Below, in pieces: positions 1-7,810 of a DNA stretch of 34,716 bases. The position numbers and the translations under genes were made by a program. A model generated the notes under the pieces. It was not told where the DNA came from, searched no databases, and worked only from the letters and a program-made list of their open reading frames with translations. Every line of letters begins with the position of its first letter. The stretch's first letter is position 1. This DNA is from Armatimonadota bacterium (lineage in GTDB: Bacteria; Armatimonadota; Zipacnadia; UBA1398; JAKPQA01), in assembly GCA_029547025.1 (NCBI GenBank), contig JAKPQA010000204.1, positions 1 through 34,716 on the forward strand, read 5' to 3'.

Positions 1-1
1 C

Positions 2-703
2 GCCGGCGATGGCGACTACAGCAACGCGCTGACCGACGACAGCGGCGTCGACTTGGCGGTGGACTTCACGCCCAGCGACAAGGTCTCGGTCAACTACTCG
101 CTCTCCCAGAGGCGCTACTGCACCGAGGGCGACGTCGGCTATATCTCCGACAACGACACACTGACCCACACGGTGGGCTTCATGGTGCGGCCATTCTCCA
201 GGCTCAGCATCGGGGGCAGCTACACCAAGAGCTCCACCGACTACCTCGACCATGCGGTCGGCACGGTGCTCACCGACGGGTTCGACCTCTCGGGCGAACT
301 GCAGATCTCAAAACGAATCTCGGCCCACGTGGGCTACTACCTGACCAACGCGGTGAACCCCACCTACACCGGGTCCAGTAGCGGTTCGGGCGGCGACACC
401 GGCGTCACGCTGGTCACGGGGAGCAGCTTCTCGACCATATCGGCGGGGCTCGACCTGAGACTGACCAACAAGACGTCTCTGCGGGGGCGGTACGAGCTCA
501 GCCGGAACCGCGGGGCCTACGACGACAGCGACCGCGCCGTCTATCGGCTCAGCATCGAGCAGGGCCTCACCGACGACCTGGGCCTCACCGTCGAGCTGCG
601 GCACATCAACTACGCGGGACGCGCGAGCCTGTTCGGGCTGTCACAAGACCGAGCCTACAAAGCCACCACGCTGCAGGCCCAGCTCTCGGCGCGGTTCAAC
701 TAG
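2..703 (+). CDS. Outer-membrane beta-barrel protein, C-terminal part
   Basis: The reading frame is open from the left edge, so the true start lies outside the window and only about 234 C-terminal residues are present. The protein shows alternating polar/hydrophobic stretches about ten residues long (for example VSVNYSLSQR, HVGYYLTN, TSLRGRYELSR, LGLTVELRHINY) separated by Gly/Ser/Asp-rich loops, and it ends in LSARFN. This pattern is typical of transmembrane beta-barrels whose last strand carries a near-terminal Phe. There are no cysteines in membrane-like helices and no enzyme motif. I infer an outer-membrane porin-like or secretin-associated barrel; the family cannot be named from this fragment. 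It converges with the flxA gene, whose stop lies 27 bases downstream. Confidence 0.6.
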   Translation, partial: AGDGDYSNALTDDSGVDLAVDFTPSDKVSVNYSLSQRRYCTEGDVGYISDNDTLTHTVGFMVRPFSRLSIGGSYTKSSTDYLDHAVGTVLTDGFDLSGELQISKRISAHVGYYLTNAVNPTYTGSSSGSGGDTGVTLVTGSSFSTISAGLDLRLTNKTSLRGRYELSRNRGAYDDSDRAVYRLSIEQGLTDDLGLTVELRHINYAGRASLFGLSQDRAYKATTLQAQLSARFN

Positions 704-730
704 CCGCCAGAGCTCCGCTCCCCCGCAGCC

Positions 731-1576
731 TCAGTAGTCCGTCGGCAACTGCTTGAGCTGTGCCAGCGAGAACACCGGGCCGTCCACGCACACGAACTTG
801 CCCGCCACGTTGCATCGCCCGCACTTGCCGATGCCGCACTTCATCCGATTCTCCAGATTCGTGAAGATCTGCTCGTCGGCGAACCCGAGCTTGCTCAGCC
901 CCTGCAACACGAACTTGATCATGATCGGCGGCCCGACGGTCAGTGCCACCGCGTTGTCTGGCGACGGCGCGACCTCATCCAGAAGCTGGGGCACGAACCC
1001 CTCTCGCCCCGTCCAGCTCTCATCGCCCTTGTCGACGGTCAGGTGCAGCACCGTGCGCTCCGCTTGCCGATACTGCTCAAACTCGCGAGTGTAGACCAGG
1101 TCTTGCGGCGACCGCGCGCCGTAGATGATGGTCACCGCGCCGAACCGGGCCCGGTTCTCGGGCGCCAGGACCTCGTTGAAGCACGTGCGCAACGGCGGGA
1201 GCCCCACGCCCCCGCCCACGAACACCAGGTCCTTGCCCTCCCACGATGCCAGCGGCCAGCCATGACCATAGGGGCCGCGAATGCCCACCTGCGAGCCGGG
1301 GCCCAGTTCGTGCAACGCCGTGGTCACCTTGCCTACCTTCTTGATGGTAAACTCAATAAAACCCCTCTGGCTGGGCGATGACGAGATGTCGAACGTCGCC
1401 TCGCCGTGCCCGAACACCGACACCTCGGCGAACTGGCCTGACTCGTAGGTGAAACCCTCGCGCAGAGCCTCGTCCTCAAAGACCATGCGGAAAGTCTTGA
1501 TGTCATAGGTCTCGTCGAACACCTGGTCGATCCGCGCCAAGGCGGGCAAATACGGATTGCGGGCGGGCTCGGTCAC
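731..1576 (-). CDS. flxA: FlxA-like FAD/NAD(P)-binding subunit with 2Fe-2S cluster
   Basis: Predicted 281-residue ferredoxin-NADP reductase-type flavoprotein, the NADH-oxidising subunit of a FlxABCD-HdrABC complex. It resembles anaerobic sulfite reductase subunit B and PyrK-type electron transfer proteins. An FAD-binding beta-barrel carries the DISSSPS motif (residues 63-69). The nucleotide-binding loop GGGVGLPPLR is at 121-130. A C-terminal C-x4-C-x2-C-x7-C motif (Cys 247, 252, 255, 263) should hold a 2Fe-2S cluster. I chose the GTG start at 1576 because it overlaps the flxB stop as GTGA; upstream in-frame codons lie inside flxB and give a low-complexity Arg/Gly-rich tail. It is the last gene of the seven-gene operon. 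Family function is established for Desulfovibrio; activity here is inferred. Confidence 0.88.
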   Translation of the reverse strand: MTEPARNPYLPALARIDQVFDETYDIKTFRMVFEDEALREGFTYESGQFAEVSVFGHGEATFDISSSPSQRGFIEFTIKKVGKVTTALHELGPGSQVGIRGPYGHGWPLASWEGKDLVFVGGGVGLPPLRTCFNEVLAPENRARFGAVTIIYGARSPQDLVYTREFEQYRQAERTVLHLTVDKGDESWTGREGFVPQLLDEVAPSPDNAVALTVGPPIMIKFVLQGLSKLGFADEQIFTNLENRMKCGIGKCGRCNVAGKFVCVDGPVFSLAQLKQLPTDY

Positions 1577-2631
1577 GCCACGGTCACCCCTTGCTCCTGT
1601 GCCATGGCGGCCCGGACATCGGCCACCACCTGGCGGATCGAGATCCCCACCGGGCAGAGCTCGGCGCACCGCCCGCAACCCGTGCAGCCGGTCACCCCGA
1701 ACTCCTGGGGCATGTAGAGGAACTTGTGCAGGACGCGCTGGCGCAGTCGCGCCGCCTGGTCGTGTCTCGGGTTGTGCCGCGACGCGTGCAGCGTGAAATG
1801 GTCAAACTGACACGAATCCCAACACCGATAGCGCGCGCCGCCCGTGCCCTGCCTCTCGTCCAGGATGTCGAAACAGTGGCAGGCAGGACAGAGGAACGTG
1901 CACACCCCACAGCCGATGCAACGCGCGCCCTGGTCCGCGAACACCTCGCTCGCCCAGACCTCGAGCGCCGTCGCCTCGAGAGCCCCGATGGCCCCATCCG
2001 CCGGCACGGCCGTGATGAGCCCCGCATGCACGGCCCCGGCCGCCGAAACCTGGTCGGATGTGGCCTGGGCCGCACCCGAAACGCCCGCCAATGACCCGCC
2101 GCGGTCGGTCATCACGTGCAGCACATGGCCGCCCGATATGGGCGTCATCAACACATCACAAGCCTCTTCGGCCATGTCGACAGGCGACCCCACCTGGGCA
2201 CAAAAGCACGTCCGCCGCGGCGAGGCGCAATAGAGACCAACGATGGCCATGCCCTCGGCCTCGAGCCCCAGCGGGTCGGGATGCTTGCCCTGGCGGAACA
2301 CGTGCGTCACGCGACGGATCGCCGCGGCCTCACAAGGCCGAATGCCGAAGGCGACCCGTGAGCCTTCCGGCCTCGGAACCGCCTCGAGCGTCGCGCCCTG
2401 GCTGTCCAGCCGATAGCGGAACAGGATCTCCGTCTGCGGCATCCAGAGCTCGCGAATGGACGCGCGCCGCGCATCCAGTGACAGGTCTACGGCCGACGGA
2501 TCACGCACCAGGGCGAACTCGGGCCTCCCCGAGGAACCGACCTGCGGGCCGAACACCGTCGATGAACCCGCCAGCGCACCGACCCAGCTCCCGACGCGGT
2601 CGCCCGGCAGGAACAGAGGCGTGCCCTTCAC
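1573..2631 (-). CDS. flxB: FlxB-like 4Fe-4S dicluster electron-transfer subunit
   Basis: 352-residue iron-sulfur protein of the AsrA/hydrogenase-beta-subunit type, expected to relay electrons between FlxA and the rest of the Flx-Hdr complex. Two classical 4Fe-4S motifs are visible: CIGCGVCTFLCP (Cys 238, 241, 244, 248) and CTGCGRCAELCP (Cys 316, 319, 322, 326). Extra cysteines lie between and before them (RPCEAAAIRR, YCASPRRTCFC, CHCFD, RCWDSC), as is usual in this family. The GTG start at 2631 overlaps the flxC stop by four bases (GTGA) and has a GGAGGTG Shine-Dalgarno eight or so bases upstream, so translation is probably coupled. Its own stop overlaps the flxA start. The precise symbol rests on operon context as much as on sequence. 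Confidence 0.85.
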   Translation of the reverse strand: MKGTPLFLPGDRVGSWVGALAGSSTVFGPQVGSSGRPEFALVRDPSAVDLSLDARRASIRELWMPQTEILFRYRLDSQGATLEAVPRPEGSRVAFGIRPCEAAAIRRVTHVFRQGKHPDPLGLEAEGMAIVGLYCASPRRTCFCAQVGSPVDMAEEACDVLMTPISGGHVLHVMTDRGGSLAGVSGAAQATSDQVSAAGAVHAGLITAVPADGAIGALEATALEVWASEVFADQGARCIGCGVCTFLCPACHCFDILDERQGTGGARYRCWDSCQFDHFTLHASRHNPRHDQAARLRQRVLHKFLYMPQEFGVTGCTGCGRCAELCPVGISIRQVVADVRAAMAQEQGVTVA

Positions 2632-3614
2632 GACTTCCCACCTCCGTGCCCCGGCAGATCCGGGTCCGCATCGCGGTAAACGGCGAAAGGCGGCGTGTCA
2701 TCCATGCGCACACCGGCCACGTGGCCGAACATGCCGTCAACCACCTGGGCCATCTTGGTATTGACCGCCATCAGAGGGAGGCCCACTGGGCACGCGCGCT
2801 CACACGCACCGCAGCCAATGCACCGGCCGGCAAGATGCATGGCCCGGACCATGTGGTACAGCTCATTGCCGCCCCCAAGTGTCGAACGAGGCACCCACTG
2901 GGGGCGCGTCTCATCGGCGAAGCACTTCTCGCAAAAGCACAACGGGCACACGTTACGGCATGCATAGCAGCGGATGCAGCGGTTGTAGGTCTCCGAGAAG
3001 AACCGGCGACGCTCGTCCCGACCCATGGCCTCAATCTCCGCCACCTGAGCCGCCAGGGGATCGGGGCGACCAGGGGGCGCCTCCGGGAAGTCGCCCAGTC
3101 GCACATCATCGATCACGGGCTGCGGAACGGGGCAGGCCACGCATCGGGGCAGCAGGTCCTCCGTCAGGCTCAGCCGAGCCACACCCGCATCAGTCTCGAC
3201 CGCCACGGCATCGCCGTCGGTGCGGATGGCCTCGATCCGGCGCCACGGCGCCCGGGCCCTCTCGTCGATGCGCGCCGCATCGACGATGCCCGTGCACCCC
3301 ATGGCAATCACGAACACGTCCTCGCGCCGGATGTGGCTCTCCTGCATCATCACCACCAGGGCCCGGGTATCACAGGCCTTGGCGACCACGGCCACGGGCT
3401 TCTCCGCCCCGCCCTGGACGTACCGCGACAGGTTGTGGGCACAAAGCGGGTTGAACACCAGCGCTTCCGCCTGGTCCGGGCGGGTGATCACCGCGGGAAC
3501 CGGCAGTCCGCTCTCGGCATGGGACTGGTACCCCACGACCGCACGAACCGTCCCTTGCTCCAACAACTCCCGCGCCTTGGCCCGGAGGGTGGGGACCGGG
3601 TCCGGATCAGACAT
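2628..3614 (-). CDS. flxC: FlxC-like 4Fe-4S dicluster subunit
   Basis: 328-residue soluble iron-sulfur protein. The N-terminal half resembles coenzyme F420 hydrogenase/dehydrogenase beta-subunit-like proteins (VAKACDTRALVVMMQE near residue 78, AMGCTG near 104). A middle cysteine pair CVACP is at 158-162. Two C-terminal ferredoxin motifs follow: CIRCYACRNVCP (Cys 213, 216, 219, 223), continued by LCFCEKC, and CIGCGACERACP (Cys 265, 268, 271, 275). The ATG at 3614 overlaps the end of flxD by eight bases. Together with flxA, flxB and flxD it forms the NADH-oxidising Flx module. The order of FlxB and FlxC relative to characterised homologues should be confirmed by alignment; the assignment as an Flx iron-sulfur subunit is firm. 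Confidence 0.84.
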   Translation of the reverse strand: MSDPDPVPTLRAKARELLEQGTVRAVVGYQSHAESGLPVPAVITRPDQAEALVFNPLCAHNLSRYVQGGAEKPVAVVAKACDTRALVVMMQESHIRREDVFVIAMGCTGIVDAARIDERARAPWRRIEAIRTDGDAVAVETDAGVARLSLTEDLLPRCVACPVPQPVIDDVRLGDFPEAPPGRPDPLAAQVAEIEAMGRDERRRFFSETYNRCIRCYACRNVCPLCFCEKCFADETRPQWVPRSTLGGGNELYHMVRAMHLAGRCIGCGACERACPVGLPLMAVNTKMAQVVDGMFGHVAGVRMDDTPPFAVYRDADPDLPGHGGGKS

Positions 3615-4050
3615 GCGCCATCGCCGCCTTCTGCTCGGCCGCGTTCAGGGCCTCAACCATCTCACGGATGACCTGCGCGAACTCCTTGCCCTCAGAGGCC
3701 GAGACCCACTCGAAGCGGTACTTGTGCGGGGGTACGCCGGTGAACTCAAGCAGCTCGAGCAGCGCCGTCAGCCGCCGGCGGGCGTAGTAGTTGCCCTTGG
3801 CATAGTGGCAGTCCCCCGGGTGACAACCGGAGACCAATACCGCATCGGCCCCCTGCTCGAGCGCCTTGAGCACGAACAGAGGATCCACGCGGCCCGAGCA
3901 CGGCACCCGGATCACCCGCAGGTTCGCCGGGTAGTCCATCCGCCCCGAGCCGGCCAGGTCAGCCCCCGCGTAGCTGCACCAGTTGCACAAAAAGGCCACG
4001 ATCTTCGGTCGCTTGTCCTCGTGCTGAGCCTGAACCGCTTCCACCGTCAT
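3607..4050 (-). CDS. flxD: FlxD / MvhD-like delta subunit (2Fe-2S)
   Basis: 147-residue MvhD-family protein that links an electron-donating module to HdrA. Conserved cysteines lie in LCNWCSYAGADLAG (Cys 22, 25), VPCSGRVDP (Cys 51) and SGCHPGDCHY (Cys 76, 81), the standard MvhD/FlxD pattern for a 2Fe-2S cluster. The ATG at 4050 is eight bases after the hdrA stop. A longer in-frame extension to 4203 lies inside hdrA and is Arg/Gly-rich, so it is rejected. In methanogens MvhD passes electrons from the hydrogenase MvhAG to HdrA. Here no hydrogenase genes are adjacent and the partner is FlxABC, which suggests NADH as the donor. Confidence 0.92.
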   Translation of the reverse strand: MTVEAVQAQHEDKRPKIVAFLCNWCSYAGADLAGSGRMDYPANLRVIRVPCSGRVDPLFVLKALEQGADAVLVSGCHPGDCHYAKGNYYARRRLTALLELLEFTGVPPHKYRFEWVSASEGKEFAQVIREMVEALNAAEQKAAMAHV

Positions 4051-4058
4051 GTGCCTCG

Positions 4059-6077
4059 CTATTCCGACTCGCCGGCGAGAGCCGCCGCGGCATCCACGAA
4101 CACGGCCGTGGCGATCTCGTCGAAGACCTGCTCGTCGCGGAACCCCGCCAGCTGGGCGGCGCCCGAGAAGCACGCCGCGGCGCACGTCCCACAACCCATG
4201 CACACATTGGCGTTGACCTGGGCCACGCGCTTCTCGATACGCTCAATCGGGTCTTTCCAGGTCGTCTCCTCGATGGCGCTGAAGGGGCAAATCCGCACAC
4301 ACTGGAGACAGCCACGGCACGCCACCGGGTCCACCGAGGCCACCTGGGCCTCCGACAGCAGGTGGTCCTTGGCCAACAGGCCGGCCACCTTGGCCGCCGC
4401 GGCGCTCGCCGAAGCCACCGCATCGGGGATGTCCTTGATGAACTGGCAGGCGCCGGCGATGAATATGCCGGCCGTCAGGTTCTCCACCGGACGCAGCTTC
4501 GGATGCGCCTCAGAGAAGAAGCCGTCCTTGTCCTGGCCAATCCCCAGCATCTGGGCCACCTCGCGCGCCCCCGCGCGTGGCTCCGCGGCCGCGGCGAGCA
4601 CCACCAGGTCAGCCGCCACCTCGATCTGCTCGCCCGCCAACGAGTCCGCTCCGCGAACGATGAGCCGGTCACCTTCGGGATAGATGCGGGACACCCGCCC
4701 GCGCAGATATCGCACGCCGTAGTCGCGCTGGGCACGCAGGATGAACTCCTCGTAGTTCTTCCCCGTGGCCCGGATGTCGATGTAGAACACATAAGCCTCG
4801 GCGTCCGGCATCTTGTCCTTCAGCAGGGTGGCGTGCTTCGCCGTATACATGCAGCACACCCGCGAGCAGTACTCGTGGCCCTTGTCCTGGTCCCGCGAGC
4901 CCACGCACTGGACGAACACCACCGTCTTGGGCTCCTTGTGATCCGACGGCCGAACCAGGTGGCCCCCGGTCGGGCCCGAAGCGTTCATCAGCCGCTCGAA
5001 CTCGAGCCCCGTGATGACGTTCGCATACTGCCCTCCCCCATACTCGCCGTAGACCCGCGGATCCATCACATCGAACCCGGTGGCGACCACCACGGCCCCA
5101 AACCGCTCCGTGAGGATCTCGTCCTGCATCTCAAAGTCGATACAACCCACGGGGCAGCGCTTGGCGCACACGCCGCACTTGCCCGTCTGGAAGTAGAGGC
5201 AGTGCTCGCGGTCGATGACCGGCACGTTCGGCACGGCCTGAGGGAACGGCGTGTAGATGGCGGCCCGGGTGCTGAGCCCCGCGTCGAACTCGCTCGGGAT
5301 GTTCTGACGCTTGGCCGGGCAACGCTCCCAGCACTCGCCGCAGCCCTTGCACTCCTCCAGACGCACCGACCGCGCCTTGAGGCGAATCTTCGCCTCGAAG
5401 TTGCCGACGAAACCGTTGAGCTCCTCGACCTCGGCATACGTGCGCAGCGTGATGTTGGGGTGTGCCGCCACATCCACCATCTTGGGCGTCAGGATGCACG
5501 CCGAGCAGTCGAGGGTGGGGAAGGTCTTGTCGAACTGCGCCATGCGCCCGCCGATGGACGGTGACCGCTCCACGAGCACCACCGGGTGACCCGCGTCAGC
5601 GATGTCGAGCGCGGCCTGGATCCCCGCGATGCCGCCACCAATGACCAGTGCGCGTCGCTCCACCGGCAAGCGGTTCTGCGTGAGCGGCTGGTCATAGTAG
5701 GCCTTGGCCACCGTCATGGCGATCTGCTCGTAGGCCCTCTGCGTCGCCCTCTCGGGATCCTTGTGGCACCACGAACACTGCTCACGGATGTTGCACATCT
5801 CGACCAGATACGGATTCAGTCCCGCCTGGGACGCACAGGCCCGGAAAGTCCGCTCGTGCAGGTGCGGCGAGCAGGCCGCCACCACCACGCGATCCAGCTT
5901 GTGCTCCTCCATGGCCTGGCGAATCATCTGCTGGCCAGGCTCCGAGCACATGTACTTGTACTCCGTGGCGTGGACCACGTTCGGCAACCGCCCGACGGCG
6001 GCCACCACGCGGGATACATCCACGTTCTTGGCGATATTGGTCCCACAGTGGCACACGAACACGCCGATGCGCGCCAC
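4059..6077 (-). CDS. hdrA: Heterodisulfide reductase subunit A (flavin-bifurcating)
   Basis: 672-residue iron-sulfur flavoprotein, the site of electron bifurcation in Hdr complexes. The N-terminal domain has VFVCHCGTNI and further cysteines to residue 104. A Rossmann FAD site VIGGGIAGIQAA follows at about 145-156, then DCSACILTPKM (Cys 191, 194). Four ferredoxin-type motifs are visible: CKGCGECWERCP (243-254), CGVCAKRCP, CRGCLQCVRICP and CMGCGTCAAAC. FFSEAHPKLRPVEN is also characteristic of HdrA. The GTG start at 6077 shares one base with the hdrB stop (TAGTG) and directly precedes ARIGVFVCHC; upstream in-frame sequence lies in hdrB. Length is normal. No in-frame TGA suggesting selenocysteine was seen. 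Confidence 0.95.
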   Translation of the reverse strand: MARIGVFVCHCGTNIAKNVDVSRVVAAVGRLPNVVHATEYKYMCSEPGQQMIRQAMEEHKLDRVVVAACSPHLHERTFRACASQAGLNPYLVEMCNIREQCSWCHKDPERATQRAYEQIAMTVAKAYYDQPLTQNRLPVERRALVIGGGIAGIQAALDIADAGHPVVLVERSPSIGGRMAQFDKTFPTLDCSACILTPKMVDVAAHPNITLRTYAEVEELNGFVGNFEAKIRLKARSVRLEECKGCGECWERCPAKRQNIPSEFDAGLSTRAAIYTPFPQAVPNVPVIDREHCLYFQTGKCGVCAKRCPVGCIDFEMQDEILTERFGAVVVATGFDVMDPRVYGEYGGGQYANVITGLEFERLMNASGPTGGHLVRPSDHKEPKTVVFVQCVGSRDQDKGHEYCSRVCCMYTAKHATLLKDKMPDAEAYVFYIDIRATGKNYEEFILRAQRDYGVRYLRGRVSRIYPEGDRLIVRGADSLAGEQIEVAADLVVLAAAAEPRAGAREVAQMLGIGQDKDGFFSEAHPKLRPVENLTAGIFIAGACQFIKDIPDAVASASAAAAKVAGLLAKDHLLSEAQVASVDPVACRGCLQCVRICPFSAIEETTWKDPIERIEKRVAQVNANVCMGCGTCAAACFSGAAQLAGFRDEQVFDEIATAVFVDAAAALAGESE

Positions 6078-6943
6078 TACCGGCCACCTCCTGCCGCCCC
6101 GGCCGGGACGCGGGGGATCATCAACTGCTCGGGAACACCCAAAGACTTCGGCGACAGGCCCAGGGCCAGACCAAGCACCTGGGTGATGTACAGCACCGGC
6201 AGCGGCTCCTCGCCCAGGGCGACCTGCTGCCGCGTATCGAGGTTCACCTGACACAGTGGGCAGGCCGTAACGATCCACTCCGCGCCCGCGGCGCGGGCAT
6301 TCCGTATGATCCGATCGACCAGCGTCAGGACCACCGAGCTCTGGGGGATCGAATGGCTGGCCCCGCAGCACTCGTTCTTGAAATACCAGTCGCAGGTCTC
6401 GAGGCCACACAGCCGAAGCAGACGGTCCATGGTCTGTGGATTCTCCGGATCATCGAACCCGGTCTCCTTGGGCGGACGCACGAGAAGGCACCCGTAGTAC
6501 GCCGCGACCTTCGAAACCGGCAACGGCTGCATGGCACGCCCTCCGAGCCGCTCGGCCACCTCCTCGTGCGAGAACACCTCCAGCAGATGCAGCACTCGCA
6601 CGGGCTCGCGCACGGGCCGGCCGAGCAGCTCCGCGATCCGTTGCTTCCGGGCCGCATCGCCTTCGGCCAGCACGTTGGCCGCCCGCTTCGTGCGGTTGTA
6701 GCACGCGGCACACGGCGCCACGAGATCGAGGCCCATGTCCGTCGCCAGAAGGACATTCCGGGCCCCCAGCGCGTCCGCCACCTCCCGGCTCGCGCTGTGG
6801 CCCGATGTGGCCCCGCAGCAGTTCCAGTCCTCGAGCTCGGTCAGCTCGATGCCCAGGGCACGGCACACCTCGACCGTCGAAGCACCATATTCCTTCGAGG
6901 TGCCGCTCAGCGAGCACCCGGGGAAGTACGAGTAGGCAGGCAT
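6077..6943 (-). CDS. hdrB: Heterodisulfide reductase subunit B (two CCG domains)
   Basis: 288-residue catalytic subunit with two CCG domains, which in homologues bind the noncubane 4Fe-4S clusters that cleave a disulfide substrate. The first domain shows WNCCGATSGHS (Cys 42-43) and APCAACYN (Cys 78, 81). The second shows NECCGASHSI (Cys 192-193) and TACPLCQVNLD (Cys 228, 231). The substrate here is unknown: methanogens use CoM-S-S-CoB, and DsrC has been proposed in sulfate reducers; no dsrC is visible in this window. I chose the ATG at 6943 because GAGGT lies just upstream. An in-frame ATG at 6976, seven bases from the hdrC stop, is an alternative adding eleven residues. Confidence 0.94.
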   Translation of the reverse strand: MPAYSYFPGCSLSGTSKEYGASTVEVCRALGIELTELEDWNCCGATSGHSASREVADALGARNVLLATDMGLDLVAPCAACYNRTKRAANVLAEGDAARKQRIAELLGRPVREPVRVLHLLEVFSHEEVAERLGGRAMQPLPVSKVAAYYGCLLVRPPKETGFDDPENPQTMDRLLRLCGLETCDWYFKNECCGASHSIPQSSVVLTLVDRIIRNARAAGAEWIVTACPLCQVNLDTRQQVALGEEPLPVLYITQVLGLALGLSPKSLGVPEQLMIPRVPAGAAGGGR

Positions 6944-6983
6944 CGCAGGGACCTCACTTCTCTGGTGCGTGGACATGCGGGCC

Positions 6984-7532
6984 TCAGGTCTTGCTCGATC
7001 CCGAGGACTGCCGGATGATCCGGCGGATCACATCGCGATCCTGGATCCGATGTGGGAGCAACGACAGCTTGCCCTGCCGGAACATGCGGATGCCCAGGCC
7101 GATGTCATCGAAGAAACGGCGCGTCTTCGCCTTGTACACGCCAATGGCCTCAAGTTCATGGGCGCGCCCATGTCGAGCCACCGAATCCAGGAATGCCTGG
7201 TGGAACTGCGGCGCACCCGTAGACCGGTCGGCCATTCCCCGTTCCCTCGAGAGCTGGCGCAGCGCATCGACCACCTCTGCCACGCTCACGCTCATCGGGC
7301 ACCGGGCCGCGCAAGTCTCGCACGACGAGCACAGCCAGATGGCCTTCGAGCGAAGCAGGCGATCCGCTTGTCCGAGCTGCACTAGGCGGATCATCTGGTT
7401 CGGCTGAATGTCCATGGCGAAACTCATCGGGCACCCGGCCGTGCACTTGGCGCACTGGTTGCAGTCGAAAACGCGCTGACCGGACAGCGCCTCGATCTCG
7501 CCGGGCAGAGAGGAACCGCGAAGTCTGATCAT
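6984..7532 (-). CDS. hdrC: Heterodisulfide reductase subunit C (4Fe-4S relay)
   Basis: 182-residue iron-sulfur protein that carries electrons from HdrA to HdrB. Two 4Fe-4S motifs are visible: CNQCAKCTAGCP (Cys 24, 27, 30, 34) and CSSCETCAARCP (Cys 68, 71, 74, 78). The remainder is helical, as in the family. It is the first gene of the operon. The ATG at 7532 is preceded by AAAAGG about seven bases upstream; a longer in-frame extension to 7613 has no family match and is rejected. The gap to hdrB is 40 bases. The 278 bases upstream, up to the next gene, should hold the operon promoter. Confidence 0.93.
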   Translation of the reverse strand: MIRLRGSSLPGEIEALSGQRVFDCNQCAKCTAGCPMSFAMDIQPNQMIRLVQLGQADRLLRSKAIWLCSSCETCAARCPMSVSVAEVVDALRQLSRERGMADRSTGAPQFHQAFLDSVARHGRAHELEAIGVYKAKTRRFFDDIGLGIRMFRQGKLSLLPHRIQDRDVIRRIIRQSSGSSKT

Positions 7533-7669
7533 ATGCGACCTTTTCCCACTGAGCTGGCAACCTCGACCAGGAATAGCCCTGGTGGATGTTCCGAGCCATC
7601 GTGTTCGCGGCACAACTGGGGGATTCCTTGACCAGCGGAGCCGCCCCGCCAGGGCAGCTCCATACCTCT

Positions 7670-7698
7670 AGCTTACCCGCGGCTCGGGTCGAGGGCAA
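7670..7698 (-). promoter_or_regulatory. Possible promoter of the hdr-flx operon
   Basis: On the minus strand TTGCCC (7698-7693) and TAAGCT (7675-7670) are separated by exactly 17 bases, a sigma-70-like layout. This would give a leader of roughly 130 bases before hdrC. The -35 matches the consensus at four of six positions and the -10 at three, so the call is weak. The rest of the 278-base gap 7533-7810 shows no small gene; its only other clear structure is the hairpin at 7764-7792. Confidence 0.25.
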
Positions 7699-7763
7699 GG
7701 TGAGGAGCACAGGCCACAACCCGCGGGCGGCAGCGGCTCCAGCCCGCCCCGGCGTACGTGCCA

Positions 7764-7792
7764 CGGGGGCGGCACGCGTGCCACCGCCCCCG
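7764..7792 (-). terminator. GC hairpin after CxxC-repeat protein 1
   Basis: A perfect 9-base inverted repeat, CGGGGGCGG (7764-7772) and CCGCCCCCG (7784-7792), flanks an 11-base loop that is itself partly palindromic. It starts 18 bases past the stop of the gene ending at 7811. No T-tract follows on the minus strand, so it is not a canonical intrinsic terminator. The identical stem lies after the paralogous gene at 9111-9140, which suggests a conserved 3'-end element. Confidence 0.55.
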
Positions 7793-7810
7793 CGAAGGTC
7801 TCAGGCTCTG

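Noticed and set aside
2058-3671. 537-codon plus-strand open frame
   Set aside because: Antisense to flxB and flxC, whose cysteine motifs are unmistakable.
4059-6077. Selenocysteine in HdrA
   Set aside because: Some homologues carry it, but here the key positions are ordinary Cys codons and the frame has no in-frame TGA.
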